Source: Silvania confinis (GTDB lineage: Bacteria > Pseudomonadota > Gammaproteobacteria > Enterobacterales > Enterobacteriaceae). Taken from it: a stretch of DNA of 64,000 nucleotides. Location of the stretch: NCBI RefSeq assembly GCF_025564085.1, contig NZ_JAMGZJ010000077.1:496001-560000 (forward strand), in the 5' to 3' direction. Under the pieces are notes generated by a model. That model had not been told where the DNA came from. It did no database searches and worked only from the letters and a program-made list of their open reading frames with translations. Position 1 is the stretch's first letter, and every line of letters starts with the position of its first letter. Made by a program: the position numbers and the translations under genes. Of this stretch, positions 9,860 to 21,781 are shown piece by piece.

Positions 9860-11317
9860 TTACATCAGCGGCATCGCGTGCTGCACGAGGCTTATCAGCG
9901 GCTGCGGGTAGATACCGAAGATCAGTACCAGCAGAGCTGAAATCAGCACCACAATCCCGCCGGCGCTGTACTGCCAGTTGGTTGGCGCATCGCGGTTAAG
10001 CTGCTGCGGTGCATTCAGATACAGACTCACCGCCACGCGCAGGTAGTAGTACAAACCGATCGCGGAACCGACAACCACTGCACCGGTCAGCCACCACAGG
10101 TTCGCCTGCACACCCACGGCCAGGATGTAGAACTTACCGATAAAGCCCAGCGTCATCGGGATACCCGCCAGCGACAGCATCATCACGGTCATGACTGCCG
10201 ACAGGATTGGACGGTGCCAGAACAGACCACGGTAAGAGTACAGAGAGTCAGCATCCGGGCCGCGGTACGGGCTGGACATCAGACTCACCACGCCGAACGC
10301 GCCGAGGCTGCTGAACAGATAACCGGCCAGGTAAACACCCACGGATTCCATCGACATCTGACCGCTCTGCAGTGCGATGAGCGCCACCATCAGATAGCCC
10401 AGGTGCGAGATGGAGGAGTAACCGAGCAGACGCTTAATGTTGGTCTGGCTCAGCGCCATCAGGTTACCGAAGATGATCGACACGAAGGCGATAACGCCCA
10501 GCACCACGCGTACTGCTTCGCTTTCACCAACCGGTGCGTACAGGAACAGACGCATCACCACGCCGAAGATAGCGATTTTGCTCGCCGTCGCCAGGAAGGT
10601 AGAAACCGGTGCGGGTGCACCCTGATAAACGTCTGGCGTCCACAAGTGGAACGGTACCAGCGACAGTTTAAAGCCCAGGCCAACAATCATCATGCCCAGA
10701 CCTGCCAGCAGCAGCGGTTCATGCAGCATACCGTCGCCGAGGCTCTTGCCGAGCGCAATGAAAGAGAGGTTACCGGACTGGGCATAAACCAGCGCAATAC
10801 CAAACAGCAGGAAGGACGAAGCAGCAGCAGACAGGATCGTATACTTGATACTCGCTTCCAGAGAGCGCTTCTGGCGGAAGGCATAACCAATCAGGCCGAA
10901 CAGCGGCAGAGAGATCAGCTCAATGCCGAGGAACAGCGCCGCCAGGTGGTTGGCATTCGCCAGCAGAATGCCGCCCAGCGCGGCAATCAGAACCAGCAGG
11001 TAAAACTCTTCTTTGTTGTCGTAGTAACCTTCCAGCCACGGGTAGGCAAAGGTACAGGTCGCCAGGCTCGCCAGCAGAACCAGCCCGGTATAGAGCATGG
11101 CAAAGCCGTCGACGCGCATCAACGGCGTCACGTCCATCGCTCCCGCCTGGCCAACAAACCAGAGGGAAACCAATGCAGCGTTAAGGCCCAGAACCGACAG
11201 CGTGGCATTCAGGAAGTGATTGCGTCGCCACGCAATGGAGAGCATCACTACCACCACCGTCAATCCGACGATCAGCAGCGGTAGCAGCGCAATCAGGTGT
11301 TGTGGAGTTAAAGTCAT
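9860..11317 (-). CDS. nuoN: NADH-quinone oxidoreductase subunit N
   Basis: Antiporter-like membrane subunit of complex I that forms one of the proton channels in the membrane arm. It has 485 residues with about 14 hydrophobic segments. The [11 protein letters not shown] segment carries the channel glutamate, and the lysine-bearing segments [13 protein letters not shown] and [23 protein letters not shown] are typical of the NuoL/M/N family. Its ATG lies six bases after the nuoM stop. It is the last gene of the operon, before a strong terminator. Confidence 0.98.
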   Translation of the reverse strand: MTLTPQHLIALLPLLIVGLTVVVVMLSIAWRRNHFLNATLSVLGLNAALVSLWFVGQAGAMDVTPLMRVDGFAMLYTGLVLLASLATCTFAYPWLEGYYDNKEEFYLLVLIAALGGILLANANHLAALFLGIELISLPLFGLIGYAFRQKRSLEASIKYTILSAAASSFLLFGIALVYAQSGNLSFIALGKSLGDGMLHEPLLLAGLGMMIVGLGFKLSLVPFHLWTPDVYQGAPAPVSTFLATASKIAIFGVVMRLFLYAPVGESEAVRVVLGVIAFVSIIFGNLMALSQTNIKRLLGYSSISHLGYLMVALIALQSGQMSMESVGVYLAGYLFSSLGAFGVVSLMSSPYRGPDADSLYSYRGLFWHRPILSAVMTVMMLSLAGIPMTLGFIGKFYILAVGVQANLWWLTGAVVVGSAIGLYYYLRVAVSLYLNAPQQLNRDAPTNWQYSAGGIVVLISALLVLIFGIYPQPLISLVQHAMPLM

Positions 11318-11323
11318 GGCGAT

Positions 11324-12853
11324 TTACGGCCTTGTAGTAGAAGCAGAATTAACAAACCACTGCTGGATATTGCCCATCGCGGAATGCGAGGTATCCAGAA
11401 TCGGCTGCGGATAGAAGCCAAGCAGTACCAGAAGCACAACCAGCAACAGAATGATAAACAGCTCGCGCAGTGACATCCCCGGCAGCTCTTTCGCCGCGAT
11501 TTCGCTCTTCGCTTTACCGAAGTAGGCGCGATGCAGCATCGCCAGAGAGTAGACGGACGCGAATACCAGACCGAAGGTTGATACCACCGTAATGACCGGC
11601 ACTACTTTAAAGCTGCCGAACAGGATCATAAATTCGCCGACGAAGTTACCGGTACCCGGCATCCCCAGCGTGGCCACTGCGAAGAACATCGACATCGCTG
11701 GCAACCATTTAATTTTGCTCCACAAACCGCCCATCTGACGCATATCACGGGTGTGCAGACGTTCGTACAGCTGGCCGCACAGGATGAAGAGACCCGCCGC
11801 CGACAGACCGTGCGCGATCATCTGAATGATTGCCCCCTGGTACGCCAGCTGGCTGCCGGTGTAGATGGCAATCAGCACGAAGCCCATGTGGGACACCGAG
11901 GTGTACGCAATCAGACGTTTAATGTCGTACTGGGTGAAGGCCATCCAGGCACCGTAGAAGATACCAATCACACCGAGCCACATAGCAATCGGCGCAAACT
12001 CTGCGGAGGCGTTCGGGAACAGCGGCAGTGCGAAACGCAGCAGACCGTAGGCTGCGGTTTTCAGCAAGATGCCTGCCAGGTCAACGGAACCTGCCGTTGG
12101 GGCCTGGGAGTGAGCATCGGGCAGCCAGCCGTGCAGCGGAACTACCGGCATTTTCACTGCGAAGGCAATGAAGAAGCCCAGCATCAGCAGGTATTCCACG
12201 CCGTGCGACATTGGCGTTTTCAGCAGATCCTGATAGTTAAAGGTCCAGACGCCGGTCGCGTTGTAGTGCACGAACACCAGCGCCAGGATAGCAATCAACA
12301 TCACCAGACCGCTCGCCTGGGTATAGATGAAGAACTTGGTTGCCGCCGTGATACGCGTTTTACCGTCGGATGCCTTGTGGCCCCACAGCGCGATCAGGAA
12401 GTACATCGGCACCAGCATCATCTCCCAGAAGAAGAAGAACAGGAACATGTCGATGGCCAGGAACACGCCGATCACGCCGCCGAGGATCCACATCAGGTTC
12501 AGGTGGAAGAAGCCCTGGTATTTTTGAATTTCTTGCCAGGAGCACAGTACCGCCAGAACGCCGAGCAGACCGGTCAGCACCACCATCAGCAGCGACAGAC
12601 CATCAATCGCCAGGTGAATGGTTATGCCGAAACGCGGGATCCACGGCAGGATAAATTCAGACTGCCACTGCGGCAGGCCCGCAGACTGGGTCAGTGAATA
12701 GCCGCCCTGCAACCAAAGTTGCAGGCCAAGCGCAAGCGTCAATCCCATGGTGATCAGCGCAATCCAGCGCGGCATCTTCACGCCAAAGCGTTCGGTCTGC
12801 CAGCACAGGAACCCACCAATGAAGGGAATTAAGATTAGCCAGGGTAATAACAT
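11324..12853 (-). CDS. nuoM: NADH-quinone oxidoreductase subunit M
   Basis: Second antiporter-like channel subunit of the complex I membrane arm, 509 residues and strongly hydrophobic. The FFFWEMMLVPMYFLIALWG segment carries the conserved TM5 glutamate. The AFAVKMPVVPLHGWLPDAHSQAPT segment carries the central lysine and the family signature. It lies six bases ahead of nuoN and 74 bases after the nuoL stop; that gap holds a GC-rich hairpin. Confidence 0.98.
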   Translation of the reverse strand: MLLPWLILIPFIGGFLCWQTERFGVKMPRWIALITMGLTLALGLQLWLQGGYSLTQSAGLPQWQSEFILPWIPRFGITIHLAIDGLSLLMVVLTGLLGVLAVLCSWQEIQKYQGFFHLNLMWILGGVIGVFLAIDMFLFFFFWEMMLVPMYFLIALWGHKASDGKTRITAATKFFIYTQASGLVMLIAILALVFVHYNATGVWTFNYQDLLKTPMSHGVEYLLMLGFFIAFAVKMPVVPLHGWLPDAHSQAPTAGSVDLAGILLKTAAYGLLRFALPLFPNASAEFAPIAMWLGVIGIFYGAWMAFTQYDIKRLIAYTSVSHMGFVLIAIYTGSQLAYQGAIIQMIAHGLSAAGLFILCGQLYERLHTRDMRQMGGLWSKIKWLPAMSMFFAVATLGMPGTGNFVGEFMILFGSFKVVPVITVVSTFGLVFASVYSLAMLHRAYFGKAKSEIAAKELPGMSLRELFIILLLVVLLVLLGFYPQPILDTSHSAMGNIQQWFVNSASTTRP

Positions 12854-12874
12854 GGCGATTTTTATTCCTTTTTA

Positions 12875-12892
12875 AGGCCCCGACAGGGGCCT
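12875..12892 (-). other. Intercistronic stem-loop between nuoL and nuoM
   Basis: AGGCCCC and GGGGCCT form a perfect seven-pair stem with loop TGTC (minus-strand sense), in the only sizeable gap among the distal nuo genes. The minus-strand sequence after the stem is TAAAAAGGAATAAAAA, not a T-run. It therefore looks like an mRNA stability or processing hairpin more than a terminator. The A/G-rich stretch supplies the nuoM ribosome site. Confidence 0.6.
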
Positions 12893-12927
12893 GATTTTCA
12901 ACGAATTCTTATAAATTCACTTATGAA

Positions 12928-14769
12928 TCAACGCAGAACCATCAGCAGCGCCAGTACGACCACCGCGCCAATGCTCATTGATGCCACATACCAGCGCAGA
13001 TAACCGTTCTCGCTGAACAGCAGGCCTTTACCTGCAAAGCGGGAAAGGATCGCCGGGGTGTTCATCATCGCGTTCAGCGGATCGCGCTTGATAAGCCACG
13101 CAATGCCGAGGAACGGTTTCACGAAGATCATGTCATACAGCCAGTCGAAGCCCCACGCGTTGTACCACCAGGTCCCCAGCAGACGGCCTGGCGCACTGTT
13201 GGCAACGGCAGTCACCAGTGTACGTTTACCCAGCCACAGCCAGGCGGCAATCAGGATGCCCGCGATAGCGACCACGCCGGAGGTGATTTCAAGCGTCAGC
13301 ACACGACCGTGTTCAAGCTCGGTGGTACCCGGCAGCACACCCTGCAGCGGCGGCACAATCAGTGCGCCAACGAAGGTGGACAGGACCATCAGCACAATCA
13401 GCGGCAGATGGTGGGTAATCCCCTTCCCTGCATGCGCGTGAATTTGTTCTTTTCCGTGGAAGACGATGAAAATCATACGGAAGGTATACAGGGAGGTCAT
13501 AAACGCACCGACCAGACCGGCAACCATCAGATTGATATGGCCATTCGCCATTGCTCCCGCCAGGATTTCGTCCTTACTGAAGAAGCCCGCGGTGATCAAC
13601 GGCAGTGCCGCCAGCGCCGCGCCGCCCACCAGGAAGCAGGCGTAAACCAGCGGAATGGACTTACGCAGTCCGCCCATCTTGAAGATGTTCTGCTCGTGGT
13701 GGCAGGCAAGGATCACCGAACCGGACGAGAGGAACAGCAGCGCTTTAAAGAACGCATGCGTCATCAGATGGAAAATCGCCGCATCCCACGCCTGCACGCC
13801 CAGCGCCAGGAACATGTAGCCAATCTGGCTCATGGTGGAGTAAGCGAGAACGCGTTTGATGTCGGTCTGCACCAGCGCCGCAAAGCCTGCCAGCACCAGC
13901 GTAACCGCACCGACGATCCCTACCAGATGCAGTACTTCAGGCGTCATCAGGAACAGGCCATGAGTACGGGCAATCAGGTAGACGCCCGCGGTCACCATGG
14001 TCGCGGCGTGGATCAGCGCGGAGACAGGCGTTGGGCCCGCCATCGCATCTGCAAGCCAGGTCTGCAACGGCAGCTGTGCGGATTTACCTACCGCGCCGCC
14101 CAGCAGCATCAGGGTTGCCCACGTCAGCATGTTGTTACCGGCCTCGAAGTGCGCAGGTGCCAGTTCAACCATTTCGCGGAAGTTCAGCGTGCCCAGCTCG
14201 TTGTAGAGGATGAACAGCGCGAACGCGAGGAACACGTCACCCACACGGGTCACGACGAAGGCTTTCATTGCCGCTGCGCCATTTTTCGGATCGGTGTAGT
14301 AGAAACCGATCAGCAGATAGGAGCACAGGCCCACGCCTTCCCAGCCGAGATACATCAGCAGCAGGTTGTCGCCCAGCACCAGAATCACCATGCTGGCGAT
14401 AAACAGGTTGGTGTAGGCGAAGAAGCGGGAGTAACCCTCTTCACCGCGCATGTACCAGGAGGCGAACATGTGGATCAGGAAGCCGACGCCGGTGACCACC
14501 GAGAGCATGGTCAGGGAGAGGCCGTCCAGCACCAGGCTGAAACCGATATTGAAATCGCCGACCGACATCCAGTTCCACAGCGGCAGGGTATACGCCTGCT
14601 TGCCGTTGTTAAGGAAGTCGATACCCGCATACGCGGTAACCAGCGCGGCCAGGCCGATGGAGCCAATGCCCACGGTCGCAGACAGGTTTTCCGACCAGCG
14701 ACCGCGTGAGAAGGCCAGCAGCAGGAAGCCAATCAACGGGAAAATAATGGTTAAGGCAAGCATGTTCAT
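12928..14769 (-). CDS. nuoL: NADH-quinone oxidoreductase subunit L
   Basis: Largest antiporter-like subunit, at the distal end of the membrane arm. It has 613 residues, identical in length to E. coli. The [20 protein letters not shown] segment carries the channel glutamate. [20 protein letters not shown] carries the central lysine. The C-terminal part (from about 480) corresponds to the long lateral helix that braces NuoM and NuoN. The ATG overlaps the nuoK stop (ATGA). Confidence 0.98.
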   Translation of the reverse strand: MNMLALTIIFPLIGFLLLAFSRGRWSENLSATVGIGSIGLAALVTAYAGIDFLNNGKQAYTLPLWNWMSVGDFNIGFSLVLDGLSLTMLSVVTGVGFLIHMFASWYMRGEEGYSRFFAYTNLFIASMVILVLGDNLLLMYLGWEGVGLCSYLLIGFYYTDPKNGAAAMKAFVVTRVGDVFLAFALFILYNELGTLNFREMVELAPAHFEAGNNMLTWATLMLLGGAVGKSAQLPLQTWLADAMAGPTPVSALIHAATMVTAGVYLIARTHGLFLMTPEVLHLVGIVGAVTLVLAGFAALVQTDIKRVLAYSTMSQIGYMFLALGVQAWDAAIFHLMTHAFFKALLFLSSGSVILACHHEQNIFKMGGLRKSIPLVYACFLVGGAALAALPLITAGFFSKDEILAGAMANGHINLMVAGLVGAFMTSLYTFRMIFIVFHGKEQIHAHAGKGITHHLPLIVLMVLSTFVGALIVPPLQGVLPGTTELEHGRVLTLEITSGVVAIAGILIAAWLWLGKRTLVTAVANSAPGRLLGTWWYNAWGFDWLYDMIFVKPFLGIAWLIKRDPLNAMMNTPAILSRFAGKGLLFSENGYLRWYVASMSIGAVVVLALLMVLR

Positions 14770-15068
14770 CCACGCAACTCACTTACTGAATCGATGTTCA
14801 GGTTCTGGCGGCGACGATGGAGCTGTAGCAACAGCGCCAGGCCAATACTCGCTTCTGCAGCCGCAAGGGTGATGGCGAGGATGTACATGACCTGACCATC
14901 GGTCTGGCCCCAATAGCTACCGGCGACCACAAAGGCCAGCGCGGCGGCGTTGATCATGATTTCCAGGCTAATCAGCATGAACAGCAGATTGCGGCGGATA
15001 ACCAGACCGGTTAAGCCCAGCACGAATAAAATCGCTGCGAGGATCAGTCCGTGTTGTAAAGGGATCAT
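14766..15068 (-). CDS. nuoK: NADH-quinone oxidoreductase subunit K
   Basis: Small membrane subunit of complex I, 100 residues with three transmembrane helices. The two buried glutamates needed for proton transfer are in [13 protein letters not shown] (TM2) and [13 protein letters not shown] (TM3). It overlaps both nuoJ and nuoL by four bases (ATGA junctions), so translation of nuoJ-K-L is coupled. Confidence 0.98.
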   Translation of the reverse strand: MIPLQHGLILAAILFVLGLTGLVIRRNLLFMLISLEIMINAAALAFVVAGSYWGQTDGQVMYILAITLAAAEASIGLALLLQLHRRRQNLNIDSVSELRG

Positions 15069-15619
15069 GCGTGATCCTCCGTTTTTCTTTTCGCACGGTC
15101 GTCAGAACGGTTGCTCAGCACCTCGCCAGCGCGATCTTCACGACCGACGTGGAATGCTACAACCAGGCCTGCCAGCAGCAGCATAGAAGCCAGTTCAACC
15201 GCCAGAACGTAAGGCCCGAACAGTGAGATGCCTACCGCTTTGGCGCTGATTGGCGTACCGTCGATGCCCTGGTCGTTAACGCCCAGAATGGCATATACGA
15301 TTACCGCCAGCATGATCGCCGACAATATTGCCGGACCAATCCACACCTGCGGTTTTAACCACTGACGTTCCTGCTCGATTTCCGACCCACCGAGGTTCAG
15401 CATCATCACCACGAACACGAACAGCACCATAATGGCCCCGGCGTAGACGATGATTTCAAGCGCACCGGCAAAGTGTGCGCCCAGTGCAAAGAACACCCCA
15501 GAAATAGCCAGCAGCGAGATGATTAAATACAGCAGCGCATGCACCGGGTTGGTGTGCGTAATCACTCGCAGCGTAGCCAGGATGGCTATCAGGCCACAGA
15601 TATAAAAAGCGAATTCCAT
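15065..15619 (-). CDS. nuoJ: NADH-quinone oxidoreductase subunit J
   Basis: Membrane subunit with five predicted helices, 184 residues. The stretch [20 protein letters not shown] is the TM3 region that changes conformation in complex I. The charged C-terminal tail ([14 protein letters not shown]) is cytoplasmic. It starts 11 bases after the nuoI stop and overlaps nuoK at its end. Confidence 0.98.
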   Translation of the reverse strand: MEFAFYICGLIAILATLRVITHTNPVHALLYLIISLLAISGVFFALGAHFAGALEIIVYAGAIMVLFVFVVMMLNLGGSEIEQERQWLKPQVWIGPAILSAIMLAVIVYAILGVNDQGIDGTPISAKAVGISLFGPYVLAVELASMLLLAGLVVAFHVGREDRAGEVLSNRSDDRAKRKTEDHA

Positions 15620-15630
15620 TGCCCCTCTCC

Positions 15631-16173
15631 TTACGGTAACAGGCTCTTGACGTCGATAGGCTTAGCTTCGTTCTCTGCTTCGCCCTTATCTTTGCCGTCG
15701 ATTGCCATACCCGCCATCCGGTAGAAGTTATATTCCGGGTATTTGCCCGGACCGGAAATCAGCAGATCCTCTTTCTCGTACACCAGGTCCTGACGCTTGT
15801 ATTCACCCAGCTCAAAGTCCGGGGTCAACTGAATCGCCGTGGTCGGGCACGCTTCTTCACACAGACCGCAGAAGATGCAGCGTGAGAAGTTGATGCGGAA
15901 GAACTCCGGGTACCAGCGGCCGTCTTTGGTCTCGGCTTTTTGCAGAGAGATACAGCCTACCGGACACGCTACCGCACACAGGTTACAGGCAACGCAGCGC
16001 TCCGAACCATCCGGATCGCGCGTCAGCACGATACGGCCACGGTAGCGCGGCGGCAGATATACCGGCTCTTCCGGATACATCTGGGTTTCGCGTTTCGCAA
16101 ACGCGTGCAGGCCGATCATCCAGATACTGCGTACCTGGGTGCCGAAGCCTACCAATAATTCTTTTAAGGTCAT
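15631..16173 (-). CDS. nuoI: NADH-quinone oxidoreductase subunit I
   Basis: Iron-sulfur subunit that carries clusters N6a and N6b and passes electrons to NuoB. It has 180 residues. Two four-cysteine ferredoxin motifs are visible, [15 protein letters not shown] and [13 protein letters not shown], each CxxCxxCxxxCP. The N-terminal amphipathic helix lies on the membrane surface. It is separated from nuoH by 13 bases. Confidence 0.98.
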   Translation of the reverse strand: MTLKELLVGFGTQVRSIWMIGLHAFAKRETQMYPEEPVYLPPRYRGRIVLTRDPDGSERCVACNLCAVACPVGCISLQKAETKDGRWYPEFFRINFSRCIFCGLCEEACPTTAIQLTPDFELGEYKRQDLVYEKEDLLISGPGKYPEYNFYRMAGMAIDGKDKGEAENEAKPIDVKSLLP

Positions 16174-16186
16174 GGTCTAAAGCCCC

Positions 16187-17164
16187 TTATGGCTGCTGCC
16201 AGAGAATGACAGCCGCCGTTACCAACAAGTTGACGAGCGTCAGCGGCAGGCACACTTTCCAGCCGAAGGACATTACCTGGTCATAACGCGGACGCGGTAA
16301 GGACGCACGAATCAAAATGAACATCATCATAAAGAACGCGGTTTTCAGCGCGAACCAGATGAATGGCGGTAATAACGGGCCATGCCAGCCACCAAAGAAC
16401 AGCGTTACCATCAACGCGGAAATGGTGACGATACCGATGTACTCGCCCACGAAGAACAGACCGAACTTCATGCCGGAATATTCAACGTGATAACCGTCGG
16501 CCAGTTCCTGCTCGGCTTCGGGTTGGTCAAACGGGTGACGGTGACACACCGCCACGCCCGCGATGGCGAAGGTAATAAAACCAAAGAACTGCGGGATCAC
16601 GTTCCAGATATCGGCCTGGTTGTTAACGATGTCGGTCATATTAAATGAACCGGCCTGCGCGACCACACCCATCAGGGAGAGACCCAGGAACACTTCGTAG
16701 CTCAGCGTCTGGGCAGACGCACGCATCGCGCCCAGAAGAGAGTATTTGTTGTTACTGGACCAGCCTGCGAACAGAACCGCATAAACCGCGAGGCCTGCCA
16801 TCATCAGGAAGAACAGGATCCCGATGTTCAGATCCGCCACAACCCATGACGGGCTGACCGGGACAATAGCAAAGGCCAGCAGCAGCGAGGTGAAGGCGAT
16901 CATCGGTGCAAGCGTAAAGATGACGCGGTCCGAGAATTTCGGCACCCAGTCTTCTTTAAAGAACATCTTGATCATATCCGCGACCAGCTGGAGTGAACCA
17001 CCCCAGCCCACGCGGTTCGGTCCATAACGGTTCTGGAACAGACCGAGCAGACGACGTTCACCAAAGCTCATGAACGCGCCACAGGTGACCACCACCAGCA
17101 GAATGACGATCGCCTTCAGGATGCTCAGCAGAATGTCGATAAGATCCGGCGTTAACCAACTCAT
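16187..17164 (-). CDS. nuoH: NADH-quinone oxidoreductase subunit H
   Basis: Membrane subunit that, with NuoB and NuoD, forms the quinone-binding cavity of complex I. It has 325 residues and about eight helices. The first cytoplasmic loop [19 protein letters not shown] and the acidic loop [22 protein letters not shown], both highly conserved, are intact. The ATG overlaps the nuoG stop (ATGA). Confidence 0.98.
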   Translation of the reverse strand: MSWLTPDLIDILLSILKAIVILLVVVTCGAFMSFGERRLLGLFQNRYGPNRVGWGGSLQLVADMIKMFFKEDWVPKFSDRVIFTLAPMIAFTSLLLAFAIVPVSPSWVVADLNIGILFFLMMAGLAVYAVLFAGWSSNNKYSLLGAMRASAQTLSYEVFLGLSLMGVVAQAGSFNMTDIVNNQADIWNVIPQFFGFITFAIAGVAVCHRHPFDQPEAEQELADGYHVEYSGMKFGLFFVGEYIGIVTISALMVTLFFGGWHGPLLPPFIWFALKTAFFMMMFILIRASLPRPRYDQVMSFGWKVCLPLTLVNLLVTAAVILWQQP

Positions 17165-19887
17165 GCTTGTGCCTCCTGCAGATTATCGAGACGCGCGCCC
17201 GCCAGTACCGGTGCAATGCCCGGTAATCCCATCGGAAGACCCACCTGCCCTGCACTCAGACCGTCGGTGATAATCAGCGGCAGGCTGATCGTCTGGCCTT
17301 CGTAGCTAAAGGAGATCTGGCTGCCCACATTCACGCCAAGCTTCGCGGCATCGACCGGGTTGAGCTTGATGTAAGGCTGCGGCATGCGCGTCTGGAACAC
17401 CGGAGAACGCTGGGACATCTCGTCACTACCAAACAGATGGTAGTAAGGCGCGATACGCCAGTTGCCGTCCTGCGCTTCAAAGCTCGCCGGAACGGTGGTG
17501 AAGTAATCCAGACCATTTGCGCTGGCTTCAATCAGGCGTACGCCCGGATCGCCGTGACGCAGAGAGCCGCCCACTTCAGCCTGGAACTTGTTCCATGCCT
17601 GCGGGGAGTTCCAGCCTGGTGCCCAGGCAAACGGGATCTGTGAACGCGGCGCAGACGGTTGGTTGTTCCCTTCCATTGAGAAGGCGAACATGGTGTCTTT
17701 GTCCTGCGGCTGACGCGGTTCATGCACGCTGATGTTGGCGCGCATCGCAGTACGGCCACTGTAGCGGTGCGGTTCACGGGCCAGTTTCTGACCACGAATG
17801 CGGAAGGAAGCATCCGGTGCCGCATCTTTAATTCCTGCCAGCTGCGGCAGAGCGGCAACGGCGGCATCGATCACGTCATCGAGCTGAGTCCAGTCCACTT
17901 CACGACTCTGGACGGTGCTGTGCAGTGAGTGCAACCAGCGCCAGCTTTCCAGCATCACGGTATTGGCATCGTAGTAAGACGGATCGTAAACCTGGAAGAA
18001 ACGCTGTGCGCGGCCTTCGTTGTTGATCACCGTCCCGTCGCTTTCTGCGAAGCTGGCCGCAGAAAGAACCAGATGCGCTTTATCCATGATCGCCGTGCGC
18101 TGATGGTCAATCACCATCACCAGCGGCGCTTTGGACAGGGCAGCATCTACGCGAGCAGCAGAAGCATGACGGTGCAGGTCGTTTTCCAGCACGATAACGG
18201 CATCAGCCGCACCGGATTCCAGTTCGCTCAGCGCCGCTTCCAGAGAGCCGCCGCCAATCATACCCAGACCCATGCTGTTAACCGCGCGAGCAATCATGGT
18301 CACGCCGACATCTGCGCCACGACCTTTCAGGGCTTTCGCCACGTTGGCCGCCGCTTGCACCACTTCTACGCTACCGGCGTTAGTACCGGTAACAATCAAC
18401 GGTTTTTTCGCACCGGCCAGCGCCTGGACGATCACATCGATCTTGTTTTGCAGGTCGCGATCCAGGCCTTCAACCGCCGGGGCGCTGTTGTCCAGCGCGT
18501 GGGCAATCGCAAAACCGAGGCGCGCCTGATCTTCAACCGGTGCGCAGTAGGTCCACGCCGCGATATCATCCAGACGGGTGTTATCGATGTTGGTGACAAA
18601 CAGCGGGTGTTTGGCACGCTGACCGATATTCATGATTGCCGCAATCTGCCAGTCAGCCACTTTCTGGGCCGCTGCCATTTCGCGCGCTTTCCCTTTCACC
18701 GCCTGACGAACCGCCAGCGCAACGCGGGCACCGGTCTGGGTTAAATCTTCACCCAATACCAGAACCGCATCATAAGATTCGATTTCGCGCAGCGCAGGGG
18801 TATGGATACCGCCCTCACGCAGCACTTTCAGCACCAGCTGCAGACGTTCCTGCTCGCCCTGGGCGATACCGGTGTAGAAGTTATCTGCACCCACCAGCTC
18901 ACGGAGCGCGAAGTTGCTTTCGACGCTGGCGCGCGGGGAGCCGATACCGATCACTTTCTTCGACTGGCGCAGAATATCCGCAGCCCCCTGCATCGCCTGT
19001 TCAGCGTTGAGGGTAATCAGGTCATCACCACGGCGCTGAACCGGCTGACGCGGACGGTCTTTCAGGTTCACGTAGCCATAGCCGAAACGACCACGGTCGC
19101 AGAGGAAGTAGTGGTTTACGGTACCGTTGTAACGGTTTTCGATACGACGCAGTTCGCCATAGCGTTCACCCGGGCTGGTGTTACAACCGAGGGAGCACTG
19201 CTGACAGATGCTTGGCGCAAACTGCATGTCCCACTTACGGTTATAACGCTCGGAGTGCGTTTTATCGGTGAAGACGCCGGTCGGGCAGATTTCGACCAGG
19301 TTGCCGGAGAACTCGCTTTCCAGCACGCCGTCTTCCGGACGACCGAAGTAGACGTTGTCATGTGCGCCATACACGCCCAGATCTTCGCCATCAGCGTAAT
19401 CTTTGTAGTAACGTACGCAGCGGTAGCAGGCGATGCAGCGGTTCATTTCATGCGAGATGAACGGCCCCAGATCCTGATTGCGGTGGGTACGTTTGGTAAA
19501 GCGATAGCGACGGAAGCTGTGCCCGGTCATCACGGTCATATCCTGAAGATGGCAGTTACCGCCCTCTTCACAAACCGGACAATCGTGCGGGTGGTTGGTC
19601 ATCAACCACTCCACCACGCTTTCACGGAACTGTTTGGCTTCCGCGTCGTCGATAGAAATAAAGGTACCTTCGGTGGCTGGTGTCATACAGGACATCACCA
19701 GGCGACCACGCGTGTCTTCCGCGTTTTGATATTGCTTCACCGCACACTGGCGGCAAGCACCGACGCTCCCCAGCGCCGGATGCCAGCAAAAATACGGAAT
19801 ATCAAGGCCGAGAGACAGACAAGCTTCTAGCAGGTTGTCCGCGCCGTTGACCTCGTATTCTTTGCCGTCTACATGAATCGTAGCCAT
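17161..19887 (-). CDS. nuoG: NADH-quinone oxidoreductase subunit G
   Basis: Large peripheral-arm subunit carrying several Fe-S clusters. It has 908 residues from the ATG at 19887, which follows GGAAG by seven bases; the ATG at 19893 is too close to that site. The N-terminal [2Fe-2S] region has [15 protein letters not shown]. The His-ligated N5 region ([12 protein letters not shown]) and the [14 protein letters not shown] motif follow. CQQCSLGC near residue 230, with a later cysteine in FLCDRG, forms cluster N7, which is typical of enterobacterial enzymes. The rest is a molybdopterin-oxidoreductase-like fold without cofactor. Confidence 0.97.
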   Translation of the reverse strand: MATIHVDGKEYEVNGADNLLEACLSLGLDIPYFCWHPALGSVGACRQCAVKQYQNAEDTRGRLVMSCMTPATEGTFISIDDAEAKQFRESVVEWLMTNHPHDCPVCEEGGNCHLQDMTVMTGHSFRRYRFTKRTHRNQDLGPFISHEMNRCIACYRCVRYYKDYADGEDLGVYGAHDNVYFGRPEDGVLESEFSGNLVEICPTGVFTDKTHSERYNRKWDMQFAPSICQQCSLGCNTSPGERYGELRRIENRYNGTVNHYFLCDRGRFGYGYVNLKDRPRQPVQRRGDDLITLNAEQAMQGAADILRQSKKVIGIGSPRASVESNFALRELVGADNFYTGIAQGEQERLQLVLKVLREGGIHTPALREIESYDAVLVLGEDLTQTGARVALAVRQAVKGKAREMAAAQKVADWQIAAIMNIGQRAKHPLFVTNIDNTRLDDIAAWTYCAPVEDQARLGFAIAHALDNSAPAVEGLDRDLQNKIDVIVQALAGAKKPLIVTGTNAGSVEVVQAAANVAKALKGRGADVGVTMIARAVNSMGLGMIGGGSLEAALSELESGAADAVIVLENDLHRHASAARVDAALSKAPLVMVIDHQRTAIMDKAHLVLSAASFAESDGTVINNEGRAQRFFQVYDPSYYDANTVMLESWRWLHSLHSTVQSREVDWTQLDDVIDAAVAALPQLAGIKDAAPDASFRIRGQKLAREPHRYSGRTAMRANISVHEPRQPQDKDTMFAFSMEGNNQPSAPRSQIPFAWAPGWNSPQAWNKFQAEVGGSLRHGDPGVRLIEASANGLDYFTTVPASFEAQDGNWRIAPYYHLFGSDEMSQRSPVFQTRMPQPYIKLNPVDAAKLGVNVGSQISFSYEGQTISLPLIITDGLSAGQVGLPMGLPGIAPVLAGARLDNLQEAQA

Positions 19888-19944
19888 TAGCATGCTTCCA
19901 GTTGGCTCGAATTAACTTCGAGCGTTAATCAAAATTCTTCGTCG

Positions 19945-21282
19945 TTACCAGCGCGCTTTAAGCAGGTTCGGCTGAATACCATTAATCAAATGGGTATTGC
20001 TGAACGGCTGCTTGATGCCTGCTTCGAATTCGTCGCGGAAATATTTAATCGCGCTTTGCAGTGGCTCAACGGCACCTGGCGCATGGGCACAGAAGGTTTT
20101 ACCCGGACCTAAGAATCGACACAGTTGCTCAAGTGTCTCGATATCGCCCGGTTGGCCTTCGCCCCGCTCAATAGCGCGCAGGATCTTCACGCTCCACGGC
20201 AGACCGTCGCGGCATGGCGTACACCAGCCGCATGATTCACGGGCAAAGAACTCTTCCAGGTTACGCACCAGCGATACCATGCCGATCTCGTGGTCGACAG
20301 CCATCGCCAGCGCCGTACCCAGACGGCTACCTGCTTTACCAATGCTTTCGAATTCCATCGGCAGATCAAGGTGGGCTTCGGTCAGGAAGTCTGTCCCTGC
20401 CCCACCCGGCTGCCAGGCTTTGAATTTCAGGCCATCGCGCATACCGCCGGCGTAGTCTTCAAGAATTTCGCGTGCGGTGGTGCCGAAAGGCAGTTCCCAG
20501 AGACCTGGGTTTTTCACACGGCCCGAGAAGCCCATCAGCTTGGTGCCCGCATCTTTGCTGGTCGAGATGCCCTGGTACCATTCCACGCCGTTATCAAGGA
20601 TAGCCGGCACGTTGCACAGGGTTTCGACGTTGTTAACGCAGGTCGGTTTACCCCATACGCCGGAGCTCGCCGGGAACGGAGGCTTGGAACGCGGGTTCGC
20701 ACGGCGGCCTTCAAGGGAGTTGATCAGCGCGGTCTCTTCACCGCAGATGTAACGCCCTGCGCCGGTGTGCACGAACAGTTCGAAGTCAAAACCGGTGCCC
20801 AGAATGTTTTTACCCAGCAGGCCCGCTTCGGTCGCTTCGGCAATCGCGCGACGCAGGTTCTCTGCCGCTTCGATGTACTCGCCGCGCAGGAAGATGTAAC
20901 CGCGGTAGGCTTTCAGCGCGAAGGCGGAGATCAGCATGCCTTCCACCAGCAGGTGCGGCAGCTGCTCCATCAGCAGGCGGTCTTTGTAGGTGCCCGGCTC
21001 CATTTCATCGGCGTTACACAGCAGGTAACGGATGTTCATGGATTCGTCTTTTGGCATCAGACTCCACTTCAGACCGGTGGAAAAGCCCGCGCCGCCGCGC
21101 CCTTTCAGGCCAGCGTCTTTAACAGCGTTGACGATCTCATCAGGCGCCATGCCGCCCAGCGCTTTACGTGCGCCGGAATAGCCGTTTTTGCTCTGATATT
21201 CGTCAAGCCATACCGGCTGTTTGTCATCGCGCAGACGCCAGGTCAGCGGATGAGTTTCAGCAGTACGAATTACGGTTTTCAT
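19945..21282 (-). CDS. nuoF: NADH-quinone oxidoreductase subunit F
   Basis: NADH-oxidising subunit of complex I with FMN and cluster N3, 445 residues. The Gly-rich nucleotide/FMN motif [13 protein letters not shown] is at about residues 60-75. The second glycine-rich stretch [19 protein letters not shown] binds FMN. Cluster N3 cysteines are in [12 protein letters not shown] plus a downstream cysteine in LEQLCRFLG. It overlaps nuoE by four bases and is 57 bases before nuoG. Confidence 0.98.
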   Translation of the reverse strand: MKTVIRTAETHPLTWRLRDDKQPVWLDEYQSKNGYSGARKALGGMAPDEIVNAVKDAGLKGRGGAGFSTGLKWSLMPKDESMNIRYLLCNADEMEPGTYKDRLLMEQLPHLLVEGMLISAFALKAYRGYIFLRGEYIEAAENLRRAIAEATEAGLLGKNILGTGFDFELFVHTGAGRYICGEETALINSLEGRRANPRSKPPFPASSGVWGKPTCVNNVETLCNVPAILDNGVEWYQGISTSKDAGTKLMGFSGRVKNPGLWELPFGTTAREILEDYAGGMRDGLKFKAWQPGGAGTDFLTEAHLDLPMEFESIGKAGSRLGTALAMAVDHEIGMVSLVRNLEEFFARESCGWCTPCRDGLPWSVKILRAIERGEGQPGDIETLEQLCRFLGPGKTFCAHAPGAVEPLQSAIKYFRDEFEAGIKQPFSNTHLINGIQPNLLKARW

Positions 21283-21779
21283 TTGTACTGCTCCAGCAGG
21301 TCAGGAATCGCTTCCGGCGTCACATGAACGTGAGTATCCTCATCGATCATCATCGCCGGCCCTTTGTCGCAGTTGCCCAGGCAGCAGGTTGGCAGCAGGG
21401 TGAAACGACCATCGAAAGTGGTCTGTCCCGGCTTGATATCGAGTTTTTTCTCGATAGCGGCCTGGATCCCCTGATAACCCGTGATATGACACACCACGCT
21501 GTCGCAATAGCGGATCACGTGACGGCCCACCGGCTGGCGGAAGATCTGGCTGTAGAACGTTGCCACGCCTTCGACGTCACTTGCCGGGATACCCAGTACG
21601 TCTGCGATGGCGTAGATTGCTCCATCTGGCACCCAACCACGCTGTTTCTGAACGATTTTCAGCGCTTCAATGGACGCCGCACGCGGGTCTTCGTAGTGAT
21701 GCATCTCGTGCTCAATCGCTGCACGTTCTGCGGCACTCAGCTCAAAAGCCTCGGTTTGTGGTTGTTGATTCTCGTGCAT
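21279..21779 (-). CDS. nuoE: NADH-quinone oxidoreductase subunit E
   Basis: Carries the [2Fe-2S] cluster N1a beside NuoF. It has 166 residues of the thioredoxin-like ferredoxin fold. Cluster cysteines are visible in [12 protein letters not shown] and [13 protein letters not shown]. The ATG lies just two bases after the nuoCD stop, and the end overlaps nuoF (ATGA). Confidence 0.98.
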   Translation of the reverse strand: MHENQQPQTEAFELSAAERAAIEHEMHHYEDPRAASIEALKIVQKQRGWVPDGAIYAIADVLGIPASDVEGVATFYSQIFRQPVGRHVIRYCDSVVCHITGYQGIQAAIEKKLDIKPGQTTFDGRFTLLPTCCLGNCDKGPAMMIDEDTHVHVTPEAIPDLLEQYK

Positions 21780-21781
21780 AA

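Noticed and set aside
13309-14709. 466-codon open frame antisense to nuoL
   Set aside because: It lies fully opposite a conserved gene, is rich in His/Gln/Arg from reverse-read codon bias, and has no recognisable domain or ribosome site.
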